Shown here: positions 1 through 9,700 of the stretch, piece after piece
Layout: each line of letters opens with the position of its first letter
Position numbering within the stretch: the first letter of the stretch is position 1
Assembly: GCF_006385555.1 (NCBI RefSeq)
Contig: NZ_CP041036.1
Coordinates: 2,294,001-2,358,000 of the forward strand
DNA from: Shewanella polaris
GTDB taxonomy: Bacteria > Pseudomonadota > Gammaproteobacteria > Enterobacterales > Shewanellaceae
Direction of reading: 5' to 3'
Length of the DNA stretch: 64,000 nucleotides
Notes under the pieces: generated by a model
The model's input: the letters and a program-made list of their open reading frames with translations, nothing else
The model's database searches: none
What the model was told of the DNA's origin: nothing
Position numbers and translations under genes: made by a program

Positions 1-202
1 CATCACCCAAAAATATTCCAATTGGAGTGTGCACAAGATCTAAGTATGTAGAAGAATAGACTGAGTTTGCCCACCATAGGGCTAAAATTGTAGATAACAG
101 AAGAAACAGACTGGAGGTAGTCTGAGCTCGAATAAAACCGGAAAATGGTTCGTGCATATATTCCAAACCACGCTGCAATATATTTTTAGATTCGCTTGCC
201 AT
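1..202 (-). CDS. nhaA: Na+/H+ antiporter NhaA, N-terminal part (cut by window edge)
   Basis: Reading leftward from an ATG at 202-200, an open frame of 67 codons runs off the window without a stop. The peptide starts MASESKNILQ and contains a hydrophobic helix followed by WWANS and HTPIGIFLGD. That order is the N-terminal signature of NhaA antiporters (first membrane helix, then the conserved W-A-N-S and H-T-P-hG motifs). NhaA is an inner-membrane electrogenic 2H+/1Na+ exchanger that exports sodium at alkaline pH. An AGGTG ribosome site lies about 7 bases before the ATG. The transport-site aspartates are outside the window, so activity cannot be judged. Confidence 0.85.
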   Translation of the reverse strand, partial: MASESKNILQRGLEYMHEPFSGFIRAQTTSSLFLLLSTILALWWANSVYSSTYLDLVHTPIGIFLGD

Positions 203-781
203 ATTAATCACCTGTCATCATCTCGCCTAAGAAGTATATTTATCTTCAGAGTAGAAAATATTTTTAGGGTTTAAGAGTTCGAACAAATACTATAAATTGC
301 GTTTGTTCGATTATTTTATAACTACTTTATTGAACAAAAACGCTTTACGGAAAATAAAACTGCAAGACCCTGAACTCATAGAGCCCGCATACATGAAAAA
401 TGCGTTATGGAGCCAAGCTACATTGCTGTAAACGTAGGGGCTGCGCCTATCAATACTGTAAACAGCATATTGAGCAGTAAAATAGACCACATTAAACCGT
501 GTTGCGGTTTTCGCTATGCTTCTTGGCCATTAAGGACGGGGCATGTCGTCGCGGAGATCAGCCATTATCATGTAGGTTGCTGAATGCGAAACTCATTAGG
601 CAAGTCTCCTGCTATTTTGAACGGCGCGAAAGCTAAAACTTGAACACTGTTTTTGATCTCTATCATTTTCACGTGAATTCTTGGAGAAAAGTAAAGGCGG
701 GAAATAAAAACCGTGCTTCCCGCTCAAGTCTTAAGATGGCATGAGTAGAATGCCATCTTTGTTTAGTGGTACAACAAGACT
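203..781. other. Intergenic region, no convincing gene
   Basis: This is 579 bases between nhaA and the DUF2171 gene. I see no complete reading frame with a ribosome site. The stretch near 540-640 looks richer in GC than its flanks, and on the minus strand it has short open runs broken by stops, which may be decayed coding or inserted DNA. The right end carries a hairpin at 733-759. Confidence 0.4.
733..759. terminator. Hairpin beside the DUF2171 gene, possible terminator
   Basis: A perfect 10-bp inverted repeat (AAGATGGCAT / ATGCCATCTT) with a 7-base loop is followed on the plus strand by TTGTTT. It lies just past the end of the minus-strand DUF2171 gene. The T-rich side faces right, so it could also stop transcription entering from the left. 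Confidence 0.5.
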
Positions 782-1030
782 TTAGTGTCCTGTACCCGTT
801 GGCGGAGTTTGAGACCATTCCTGCATAGCTTGGTCTCCTGGACGATCAACTTTAACTTTATCGCCCTCAGTTGAGGTTACCCAGCTTAATGGAATGTAAT
901 GGTGTTGACCGCTCTTGTCTTTTTTAAGCTTGAGGGTATCAGTGCCCTCCATATGATCTACAGTAGCAAATTGACCATCTTCGGAGCAGACAACAGGCAT
1001 ATCAGGTTTAATTTGGTTGGTTTGAATCAT
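782..1030 (-). CDS. DUF2171 family small protein
   Basis: This is an 82-residue soluble protein without a signal peptide or membrane segment. Its sequence resembles the DUF2171 family: an N-terminal MxVxxxDGxxxGTVDxxEG-like stretch (here MPVVCSEDGQFATVDHMEG), then LKLKKD, HHYIPLSWV and a VDRP close to the C-terminus. Members of this family are small beta-rich proteins related to PRC-barrel-like stress proteins; no reaction is established that I can name. It has its own upstream gap of 310 bases and reads in the same direction as the RND operon, separated from it by a strong hairpin at 1186-1221. The tail (PPTGTGH) is low in complexity. The function remains unknown. Confidence 0.75.
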   Translation of the reverse strand: MIQTNQIKPDMPVVCSEDGQFATVDHMEGTDTLKLKKDKSGQHHYIPLSWVTSTEGDKVKVDRPGDQAMQEWSQTPPTGTGH

Positions 1031-1185
1031 AGTTTTCCCTCAGAGCTCAGTACAAGCCCTTCTATTTATAAATGAGCAATCAGTCATCTGACAAACTTCA
1101 GAAAGCGGAATTGTCTTTGACTTTAACTGAAATTATTGGTTACTTAATGTTCCCAATCGCACAGTAAAATCATACCCATAAAACT

Positions 1186-1221
1186 AAATGCAGTCTGTTC
1201 GGCAACGAACAGACTGCATTT
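1186..1221 (-). terminator. Strong hairpin terminator of the RND efflux operon
   Basis: A perfect 16-bp inverted repeat (1186-1201 with 1206-1221) closes on a four-base GCAA loop. On the minus strand it is followed by TTTAGTTTT, a usable T tract. It lies about 120 bases past the end of the RND pump gene and before the DUF2171 gene. The remaining parts of 1031-1340 show no gene. Confidence 0.75.
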
Positions 1222-1340
1222 TCAAGTCCTCTTTTACAATGTTTTCAATCAATAAGATTAGCCAAATCTTGGGTGACTGCGCCAATCAATCAAAACTGAA
1301 CGCTACTAAAATATGAGTACGACAATCACATGTTCGTTGT

Positions 1341-4300
1341 TTAAGTCGGAGTTTGATCAGCGGTATTACCCTGCCCCTCAAGCTCTGAAGTATCAATCTT
1401 CTTCGCCAGGACGATATAAAAAGCAGGCAACACATACATAGTTAACAAAGTACCGATACCTAGCCCTGTAGCAATGGTTATACCAATCGCAAAGCGCGAC
1501 TGTGCTCCGGGGCCCGCTGCAATTAACAACGGGATCATGGCGACGATAAGTGCCAGCGAAGTCATGATAATAGGGCGAAGTCGAATCGCTGCGGCTTCGA
1601 TTACCGCGTCGCGCTTGTTGCGTCCTCTTTTCTGAAGTGTGTTGGCAAATTCCACGATAAGAATACCGTTCTTCGCGACCACGCCAATCAATGTTATCAG
1701 ACCAACCTGTGTGTAGATGTTCATCGACGCAAAACCAAGCATAATGAAGGCCATTGCCCCTGCAATTGACATCGGCACCGATATTAAAATGATAAATGGA
1801 TCACGCCAGCTCTCAAATTGCGCAGCAAGCACCAGATAGATAACGAGTAGCGATAAAAAGATGGTCACGATTAACGCACTGCCAGAATTTTCGAACTGTC
1901 TAGACTCGCCCTTAAAATCATAGCTGAACCCCCGAGGTAGGATATCGACCGCCTTGGTTTTCATGAAACTGATGGCATCTCCCATCGACACTGATGGCGC
2001 TGGAATACCTTCGATCGTGACCGAATTCAGCTGATTGAATTGTGTTCTGGATGAGGGTTCTACATCATGCTCGAAGCTAACGACCGAGCCGAGCGGAACT
2101 AAATCGCCAGAGTCGGCGCGGATGAAATAATCGTTGAGCGCCGTTGCTGTTTGTCGCGCGTAGCGCTCAACCTGGGGAATAACTTCATACGAGCGCCCCT
2201 CCATGTTGAAACGACTAATAAACCCGCCGCCAAGCATACCGCCAAGCGCCTGACCAATTTCCTGCATCGACAAACCGAGATCGGCTACGCGTTCGCGGTC
2301 GACCTTTACTCGGGTGACGGGCTTATCGATGTCGATCGATTTCTGCACGAATGTGAAGTTGCCGCTCTGCATCGCAGCCCCTACGAATTCATCAGCTATC
2401 TGATCGAGTTGAGTAAAATCACTGCCCGAAGTTAGTACAAACTGAAAGGGTAGACCGCCACTTGAGCCAGGCAAGGATGGAATTGGGAATAAGGCTGTTT
2501 TCAAACCAGTAATCCCTGCCACAGAAGCCTGCAGTTGAGGCATGATATCAAACTGCGATATATCCCGTTCGCTCCAAGGCTTCATTTTGAAACCGCCAAA
2601 CACCGCATTTGGACTCGTCATACCAACCAGCATGAACGTCTCGTCGTAGCCTGGTACCTGCTCGAAGGCTGTCTGCATTTCTGTGCCATACTTCTGCAAG
2701 TATTCGAGTGTGGCTGTCTGCGGTCCTTTACCCTGAAACAGAATGATGCCACGGTCCTCAGTCGGTGCAAGCTCTTTCTGGCTTAGCATCATCATGAAAA
2801 AAATCGACACAAGTACGACTAGCGCAAACATGATTACAGGTGAGACGGCCTTGACCATGATAGCCAGCGAGCGCTGATAAGTATTGGCGAGTCGGTCGAA
2901 CAAACTTTCAATTGCACTCTCGAAGCGGGTCGACTGTCCATGTGGTTTGAGAACCTTACTGGCCAGCATAGGCGATAACGTCAAGGCAATGATGCCTGAA
3001 ATGACGACGGCACCAGCAAGCGTGAAAGCAAACTCGGTAAAAAGCGAACCAACCAGCCCACCCATGAAACCAATAGGCGCGTAGACTGCAACCAAGGTTA
3101 TCGTCATGGCGATAACTGGATTCGCCATTTCTCGAGCACCGATCAACGCCGCTTCCTTCTTTGATTTACCATCAACGATATGCCGGTGTATGTTCTCGAC
3201 AATGATGATAGCATCGTCGACAACCAAGCCTATAGCCAGCACAAGTGAGAGCAGCGTCAGCAAATTGAGCGAGAAACCCAGCACAAGCATGATGAAAGCT
3301 CCACCGATGAGCGAGAGCGGTACAGCTATTGAGGGAATGATTGCCGCTCGCAGAGATCCTAGGCATAGAAATACGATGACAAGAACGATACCCACAGCCT
3401 CGATAAGCGTCTTGATCACCTCATTAATTGAATCATCAATAAATTCTGATGCATCATAGGGGAGTTCGACCTGCAGATCCGAGGGCAGCTGAGACTTTAT
3501 ATCCGGCAGGAGTTCTTTAACACGTTCTGCCACAGACAGTGGATTAGAACCCGGAGATAGATTAATGGCTACGTAAGTTGAAGGTTTACCCTTATAGAGT
3601 GCTATGTTCTCGTAGGTCTGTGACCCGAGCTCTACCCTGGCGATATCCTTGAGACGAACGACAGTATCTTCGGTCGATTTAATTATCAGATTCTCGAACT
3701 GTTTGGTGTTTGCAACGTCAGTATTAGTAGTGAGATTGATCTTGATGAATTCATCTTTGGTTTGCCCAACTGCAGAAATATAGTTGTTCTGACGCAGGGT
3801 TTGAGCAATATCTGTCGAGGTGAGATTAACCGCTGCAAGTCTTTGAGGATCGAGCCAGACTCTCAGCGCAAAGCTACGCCCCAGCAGCTCGGCCTTGGCT
3901 ACACCGGATAGGGCTTGTAGTTTTGGCTGTACTTCTCGGGCAAGATAATCCGTGATCTGTGGAACTTGCATGGTATCGCTGAAGAAGGCGATGTACATGA
4001 GCGCGCGACCTTCTCCCGTCGTCGAGTTGATAACAGGGTCCTGAGCCTCGTCAGGTAACTCGTTACGCTGACTGGCAACTTTAGATTGAATCTCCGCGAG
4101 TGCGTCATTAGCATCGTAGTTGAGTTCCATCTGCGCTTCGATAGTTGAAAAACCTTGTATGCTCGATGAACTCAGAAAGTCTATGCCTTTTGCTTCGGCA
4201 ATAGCCTGCTGCAAAGGTTGGGTAATGAATCCCTGGATCAATTCACTGCTGGCGCCTGGATATGCAGTAGTAACGGTGACTTTAGTGTTTTCCAATACAG

Positions 4301-4412
4301 GGTATTCGCGGATCTCCATCTCCATAATAGAGCGAATCCCAACCAGTAATATTAGTAGACTAACAACAATGGACAGAACTGGCCGTTGTATAAAAATGTC
4401 TGTAAAACGCAT
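1341..4412 (-). CDS. RND multidrug efflux pump, inner-membrane subunit
   Basis: The 1023 residues have the full length and order of the HAE1-type RND family: an N-terminal membrane helix after MRFTDIFIQRPVLS, a large periplasmic loop, a block of six helices, a second periplasmic loop and a final block of helices. The proton-relay aspartates are visible in the VVDDAIIIVENI motif near residue 400, and the matching lysine lies in VVAKNGILIVEF near residue 930. Such proteins form trimers that use proton influx to expel drugs, dyes or detergents through a periplasmic adaptor and a TolC-type channel. The adaptor gene ends 2 bases upstream and an AGGAG site lies before the ATG. No outer-membrane channel or regulator is adjacent, so a TolC made elsewhere is probably shared. 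The substrate cannot be inferred. Confidence 0.93.
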   Translation of the reverse strand: MRFTDIFIQRPVLSIVVSLLILLVGIRSIMEMEIREYPVLENTKVTVTTAYPGASSELIQGFITQPLQQAIAEAKGIDFLSSSSIQGFSTIEAQMELNYDANDALAEIQSKVASQRNELPDEAQDPVINSTTGEGRALMYIAFFSDTMQVPQITDYLAREVQPKLQALSGVAKAELLGRSFALRVWLDPQRLAAVNLTSTDIAQTLRQNNYISAVGQTKDEFIKINLTTNTDVANTKQFENLIIKSTEDTVVRLKDIARVELGSQTYENIALYKGKPSTYVAINLSPGSNPLSVAERVKELLPDIKSQLPSDLQVELPYDASEFIDDSINEVIKTLIEAVGIVLVIVFLCLGSLRAAIIPSIAVPLSLIGGAFIMLVLGFSLNLLTLLSLVLAIGLVVDDAIIIVENIHRHIVDGKSKKEAALIGAREMANPVIAMTITLVAVYAPIGFMGGLVGSLFTEFAFTLAGAVVISGIIALTLSPMLASKVLKPHGQSTRFESAIESLFDRLANTYQRSLAIMVKAVSPVIMFALVVLVSIFFMMMLSQKELAPTEDRGIILFQGKGPQTATLEYLQKYGTEMQTAFEQVPGYDETFMLVGMTSPNAVFGGFKMKPWSERDISQFDIMPQLQASVAGITGLKTALFPIPSLPGSSGGLPFQFVLTSGSDFTQLDQIADEFVGAAMQSGNFTFVQKSIDIDKPVTRVKVDRERVADLGLSMQEIGQALGGMLGGGFISRFNMEGRSYEVIPQVERYARQTATALNDYFIRADSGDLVPLGSVVSFEHDVEPSSRTQFNQLNSVTIEGIPAPSVSMGDAISFMKTKAVDILPRGFSYDFKGESRQFENSGSALIVTIFLSLLVIYLVLAAQFESWRDPFIILISVPMSIAGAMAFIMLGFASMNIYTQVGLITLIGVVAKNGILIVEFANTLQKRGRNKRDAVIEAAAIRLRPIIMTSLALIVAMIPLLIAAGPGAQSRFAIGITIATGLGIGTLLTMYVLPAFYIVLAKKIDTSELEGQGNTADQTPT

Positions 4413-4414
4413 GT

Positions 4415-5521
4415 TTATTTAACTCCTGTACTGTCTGCAATCTTGTCATTTTGCTTTATTTTCACTCGCTGACCAGCCCTCAAGCGCAGCAAACCAGAGG
4501 CAATGATACGTTCACCGGGTTCTAGCCCTTTGTTAATTTCAGTCATGCCCTCCCGTGTAACGCCTGTTTCCAATGTCCGCTGCTCAGTCACCAGCTGGCC
4601 TTTTTCATTTTTAGTTAATGCATAGGCGAAATCGCCGTAGGTGTTGAACGACAGGGCTATGTTTGGAATTGCAATGACCTGCCTTTCACCCTCTGCCATG
4701 GTTCTAATGGTAGCGAACATACCCGGTTTGAGGCTTTGTTGGGGGTTTAGAAGTTGGGCGCGCAGCTTAACTGTGCGTGTCTCTGGCGTGATAGAGCTAT
4801 TAATTGCGGTAATTGTTCCCTTGAATACCTCTGAGCCAGTTGCCGCCACAGTGACTTCAACGAGATCACCAATATCGACGCTGGCCAGTTCCTGTTCAGA
4901 CAGAGTATATTCGACCAGAATTGGATTTAGCATATTGATTTCAACGACAGGTGTACCCACAGATAAGTTTTCACCTATATCCGCTAGACGCAGTCCTAGT
5001 ATGCCGTCGAAGGGAGCCGTGAGTATTTTTTTACCAAACTGGGCCTCGGCTTCTTTTACTCGTGCTCTGGCTACATCCAGCGCAGCCTTTGTTTCATCTA
5101 AGGCGAACTGTGACACAGCCCGTTTGGAAATCAAGTCTGAGTTATGTTGAAATGCTTTCGAAGCAAGCTGTGCCTCAGCTAGACGTGTTGTAAGAGCGGC
5201 TTGCTCTATATCGCTGTTTAGGCGGATCAGGATATCGCCTTTTTTGACGGATTGACCCGATTTGAACAAAATTTTTGTCACTACACCGGGCAATTCATTG
5301 GCTATCATGACGCCGTTGATAGCTCTGATGCCACCGATTGATTGGATACTCGGTTGCCAAGATACTCTAGCGACCTCTGTAGTTTTAACGACGGTTGCGG
5401 GGCGTGGCTGAGAGAATTTGGCCTGCATTTGGTTAATTTGATAGAACTTGTAGCCGAAGATGCTGCCGATGACGACAAGGAGCAGAACGATAGCAATTGC
5501 GAAGCGTGAGAAAGTGCCCAT
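4415..5521 (-). CDS. RND efflux periplasmic adaptor (membrane fusion protein)
   Basis: This 368-residue protein has one N-terminal membrane anchor (about residues 7-27) with no lipobox cysteine, so it is held by the helix. The lipoyl half-motifs (GVVTKILFKSGQSVKKGDILIRL and the second half around GKKILTAPFDGILG) flank a short alpha-hairpin of about residues 105-160. A beta-barrel follows, ending near the GLLRLRAGQRVKI segment. Adaptors of this MexA/AcrA class bridge the inner-membrane pump to the outer-membrane channel. It is the first gene of a two-gene operon with the RND pump. The short hairpin suggests a tip-to-tip contact with TolC, which is family knowledge rather than seen here. Confidence 0.92.
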   Translation of the reverse strand: MGTFSRFAIAIVLLLVVIGSIFGYKFYQINQMQAKFSQPRPATVVKTTEVARVSWQPSIQSIGGIRAINGVMIANELPGVVTKILFKSGQSVKKGDILIRLNSDIEQAALTTRLAEAQLASKAFQHNSDLISKRAVSQFALDETKAALDVARARVKEAEAQFGKKILTAPFDGILGLRLADIGENLSVGTPVVEINMLNPILVEYTLSEQELASVDIGDLVEVTVAATGSEVFKGTITAINSSITPETRTVKLRAQLLNPQQSLKPGMFATIRTMAEGERQVIAIPNIALSFNTYGDFAYALTKNEKGQLVTEQRTLETGVTREGMTEINKGLEPGERIIASGLLRLRAGQRVKIKQNDKIADSTGVK

Positions 5522-5617
5522 TCAATCTGTATCCTTTTTAGTTAATATATAATAAGTAAATAACGTTAATAATCTGCCCATTTAATTTCAAAAACTTGGT
5601 AGTTTGAAACGCTCAAT

Positions 5618-6088
5618 CTACTTATTTGAAGCTCTCAACATCCACGATGTTTTTTCATGTATTCGCATTCGATCAGATACAAGAGATACCGTTGATTCGT
5701 CGTCTGATTGATGGGCCACTTTTAAAACATCACGAGCGGTCTGTATAATTTTTTCGTGACCAACGAGTAATACTGCCATCATTTCCGTTGCATGCGGGAC
5801 ACCATCTACCTCATGGATTGAACTTAACTTGGAAAATTCTTTATAAGTGCCTGGCGCAGCAACATCGAGAGTTCGAACACGTTCAGCTATATCGTCTACA
5901 GCAATGGCCAATTCCATATACTGCTCTTCAAACATCAAGTGCAGCTCCCTAAACCTCACCCCTGTCACATTCCAGTGAAAGTTATGCGTCTGTAAATAAA
6001 GCGTATAAGTATCGGCTAATAACTTTTTTAACCCTTCAGCGATTTCGCTTCTATCTTTTTTATCAATGCCAATATTAATGTTGCTCAT
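5618..6088 (-). CDS. dps: Dps-family DNA-protecting mini-ferritin
   Basis: The 156 residues match the Dps family in length and motifs. The ferroxidase region FHWNVTG-x6-H-x3-FEEQY-x7-DDIAERVR is intact, including the histidines, aspartate and glutamate that bind iron at the dimer interface. Dps forms a 12-subunit shell that oxidises Fe2+ with hydrogen peroxide and stores the mineral, so limiting hydroxyl radicals. The N-terminus is short and not lysine-rich, so direct DNA binding is uncertain. The gene has a 677-base upstream gap and is read alone. In Gammaproteobacteria dps is often controlled by OxyR or stationary-phase sigma factors; I could not identify a specific site here. Confidence 0.93.
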   Translation of the reverse strand: MSNINIGIDKKDRSEIAEGLKKLLADTYTLYLQTHNFHWNVTGVRFRELHLMFEEQYMELAIAVDDIAERVRTLDVAAPGTYKEFSKLSSIHEVDGVPHATEMMAVLLVGHEKIIQTARDVLKVAHQSDDESTVSLVSDRMRIHEKTSWMLRASNK

Positions 6089-6765
6089 ATTAAATTTCCT
6101 TTTAGTTTATTAATGGATATATTCATACTGATTTTTCTGAATGCTGACTTTAAAAAATTTAAAAATCCAGCTAGCACTTATTCCTTACATGTATTAATTT
6201 TTATATTGTATAGCGTAGGTGATTGATCGTTGTCCCAGTAATAAAGCTCAACGTCGTTCCTTAAACCAAGACGAAATGACATGGTCGAGTATTAATATTC
6301 TTTACTGAAATAAAAGCAGAGTAAGAAAAGTATTTTCCCGTAACACCAAGCAACACTTTACTCCATTACGGACTTAAGCTCTGTGCGATATCGAACCAAC
6401 AATAATGCCTAGTGGATTAACATGAGGAATGGGGATATTGAATAAAGATTTATTAATCGCAATAAGAATAGATTCATCACCGTAACCTACTGCGAATAGA
6501 CCTTAACTGGGTGGTCGCTTAATCCTGTTGGCTGAGTAGTTAAACTCATTAAATCAGGCTTAATTTTTTGCCAAAATGAAATGTAAAAACAATATAAACC
6601 CCATCAAGTTAGGTTCGCACCGAAAGTATTATCTGTTGTCACTCATTAGTACTTTTATCAGTTGTGACAAATAAACCTAAACATTAGGAGAATAAATCAT
6701 CAACTTTTCAGTTGATGATTTATAAATATTTTGAATTTTTGTTTAAACATAACATTCAAAAATAG
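6089..6765. other. Intergenic region between putA and dps, with a possible gene relic
   Basis: These 677 bases should hold the dps promoter and the putA terminator. On the minus strand the stretch 6377-6502 is open for 42 codons and has a protein-like composition (GYGDES, IPIPHVNP), but it begins after a stop and has no start codon, so at most it is the tail of a decayed gene. I found no intact gene. Confidence 0.4.
6694..6721 (-). terminator. Hairpin downstream of putA, possible terminator
   Basis: A perfect 11-bp inverted repeat (AAATCATCAAC / GTTGATGATTT) with a 6-base loop lies 45 bases past the putA stop. The T tract on the minus strand is weak (ATTTATTCTCC), so termination efficiency is uncertain. 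Confidence 0.5.
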
Positions 6766-9700
6766 TTAGTTCTCTTCATCTAAAGTCATCAGCGACGTGT
6801 TACCACCAGATGCGGTAGTATCAATGCTAACGGCTTTTTCTGTTAATAAACGTTGAATGAGATTATCAAAATATTCTGAACTGATCATTGGTAAAATTGC
6901 CCCTTGACGTTCGGCTAATCTGTCACTGATATAATTTTTTCGGCCACAATGACTATCAACAACGACTCCTGATAACGCAGGATGCGCCAACAAAGTGGTT
7001 AAATGACATAAGCGGGTAATTTGAAAAACATTCTCATCTGCGCCTGTTGTAACGAACTTATCTCTAATGGCTAACGCTTGATCATAAAATAAATCAGAAA
7101 CGACCGAGATAACGGTATTTCCGGTTGTCAAAGCCGTTACAATTGAGAGTATCCAAAAGTGAAAAGTCACATTTTCATCAGCAAAGCAGATGATATTACC
7201 GCGATTTTCCAAATAGAGTATATTAGACTCACCTGTTGGACCTGGAAGCGTTGTTGGCTTTTGCAGATGTTTTTCAACACACACTAATTGTGAATTAGCC
7301 GCTGTCAAAGTACTATTTAAGTCATCGGCTAAATCATCAACAATATCGATATCAGCCATTTCGGCTAACATTTGACTCACAAAAGAAATACGCTGATCTA
7401 ACTCGGTCAAGCGCCAGGTTTTTTCTGCTATATCCGCCCTATCCATCATTAATTCTGCTTCTGCTTTCGATCTCGAATCGCTCACTAAAGCATCAACTTG
7501 CGATGGTAATAAGTTAAATTTATCGGCATCGGGAGTGGCTTTCTCTTTCACTAGACGTGTTAAATAATATGGCCCACCCGCTTTTGGCCCTGTACCTGAA
7601 AGACCACGCCCCCCAAAAGGTTGCACCCCCACAATAGCGCCAATCATATTGCGATTTACATATACATTACCTGCACGGGATAGTGTCGCCAAATGAAAAG
7701 CTCGCTGTTCAATCCGCGTATGAATACCCATCGTTAAACCGAAACCGGTGCCATTAATATCATCAATGACTTTTTTTATTTCATCGCCTTTAAAACGAAT
7801 AATATGAACACAGGGACCAAATACTTCATGCTTGAGCACACTAATATTGTCTATTTCATAAAGTCGCGGCGCAAAAAAGAAATGTTCGTTTTCTGCTATT
7901 TCATTTGTCTCATTAGATATCGCGCATTGGTACAATAATTGACCATGAGTTTTCATATAGTCGCTGTGAGCATTGAGTGAATCTAGCGCTTTTTGATCAA
8001 TGACGGGACCTACATCAGTGCTGAGTTTTTCTGGATTACCCACATGTAATTCTGCTAATGCGCCTTTAAGCATTGTAATAACAGTATCAGCAATATCTTC
8101 TTGCAAAAATAATACCCTGAGCGCAGAACAACGCTGACCTGCAGACTGAAATCCTGAAGAAATAACATCATCAACCACTTGCTCAGGCAAAGCTGTGGAG
8201 TCAACTATCATACAGTTTTGACCGCCTGTTTCAGCAATAAAAGGGACTTTTGCGCCGTCTCTATCAGCCAAAGTTTGCGAAATAATAGTCGCTGTTTTAA
8301 TCGAACCCGTAAAAATAACCGTTTGAATATGTGCATTAGGAATAATAATACTTCCCACTTCACTGCCCTTGGCAATAACCGCTTGTACAACGCCATGAGG
8401 TAATCCAGCAGACGTCATTAGTTCAATAGCGCGTAATGCAATTAAACTTGTTTGCTCGGCTGATTTTGCCAGCACCGTATTACCAGTAGAAATGGCAGCA
8501 GTCACTTGCCCTATAAATATCGCTAACGGGAAGTTCCAAGGGCTGATACATAACACCACACCACGAGCTTCTAAACGATCATCTTCTGCAAGTACTATCG
8601 CTTGTTGTGCATAATAGCGACAAAAATCAACAGCCTCTCTGACTTCATCAATACCATCCTGAGTCGTTTTTCCCGCTTCTTTGATGCATAAGGCAATTAA
8701 CTCGTCCATATGATGTTCGAGAATATCGGCGATACTGCATAATAAGGCTGCGCGTTCAGATACAGGCTTTTGTGACCATGAGGTAAATGTAGTTTGAGCT
8801 GTATCGATCATCGCGAGCATGTCATCTTTGCTATGATGTCGCTGGAAACCAATGATTTCACTTTGCTTTGCTGGGTTTCTAATGGCTACAGCCCCCTCTG
8901 GCGTATCACTTTCAGAAAACTGGTTATTTTCAACCCAGTTATCTAGTGATGTTTTTAGCGGGGTTACCATATTTATGTCGGTTAAATCTAAGCCCTTGGA
9001 ATTATCACGACCAACACCATTTTCATCATGGTACAACGCAATAGGTTTGATAATCTGGCCGTTATATTTGTCTTTTAAGCGATGCATTTTTTTAACGGGG
9101 TCTTCAAGTAAAGATTCGACCGGTTGAGACTCATCAATAATGGCATTAACAAAAGAAGAATTAGCGCCATTCTCTAACAAACGACGGACTAAATAGGCTA
9201 GTAGCTCTTTATGAGGACCAACCGGTGCGTAGACGCGACATTGAACATTTTCACTGGCAACAACTTGATCATATAAAGAACCACCCATGCCATATAGACA
9301 TTGAAATTCAAAACTTGTTTTGTCATTGCCCGCCAGTTCAAGAATAGTCGTCACTGTGTAAGCATTATGTGTCGCAAACTGTGGATAGAGAGTATCTCTA
9401 TATTCTAATAATTTTTTTGCACAGGCGAGGTAAGAAACATCAGTGGAAGCCTTGCGAGTGAATACCGGAAAATGTTCATAACCACCTTTTTGAGTGTTTT
9501 TAATCTGAGTATCCCAATAAGCACCTTTAACTAAACGCACCATCATTTTTCGGCCAACACGAACGGTTAACTCATGCAACCAATCAATGATAAAAATAGC
9601 CCGTTTTTGATAAGCTTGCAGAGCCATCGAAAAGCCATTCCAACCCGCTAATTCGTCATCACTAAATACCGCCTCAATAACATCAAGGGACAAATCTAAT

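Noticed and set aside
2151..2435. Open frame opposite the RND pump gene
   Set aside because: It lies wholly inside the minus-strand RND gene, has no ribosome site and has a composition consistent with an antisense shadow.
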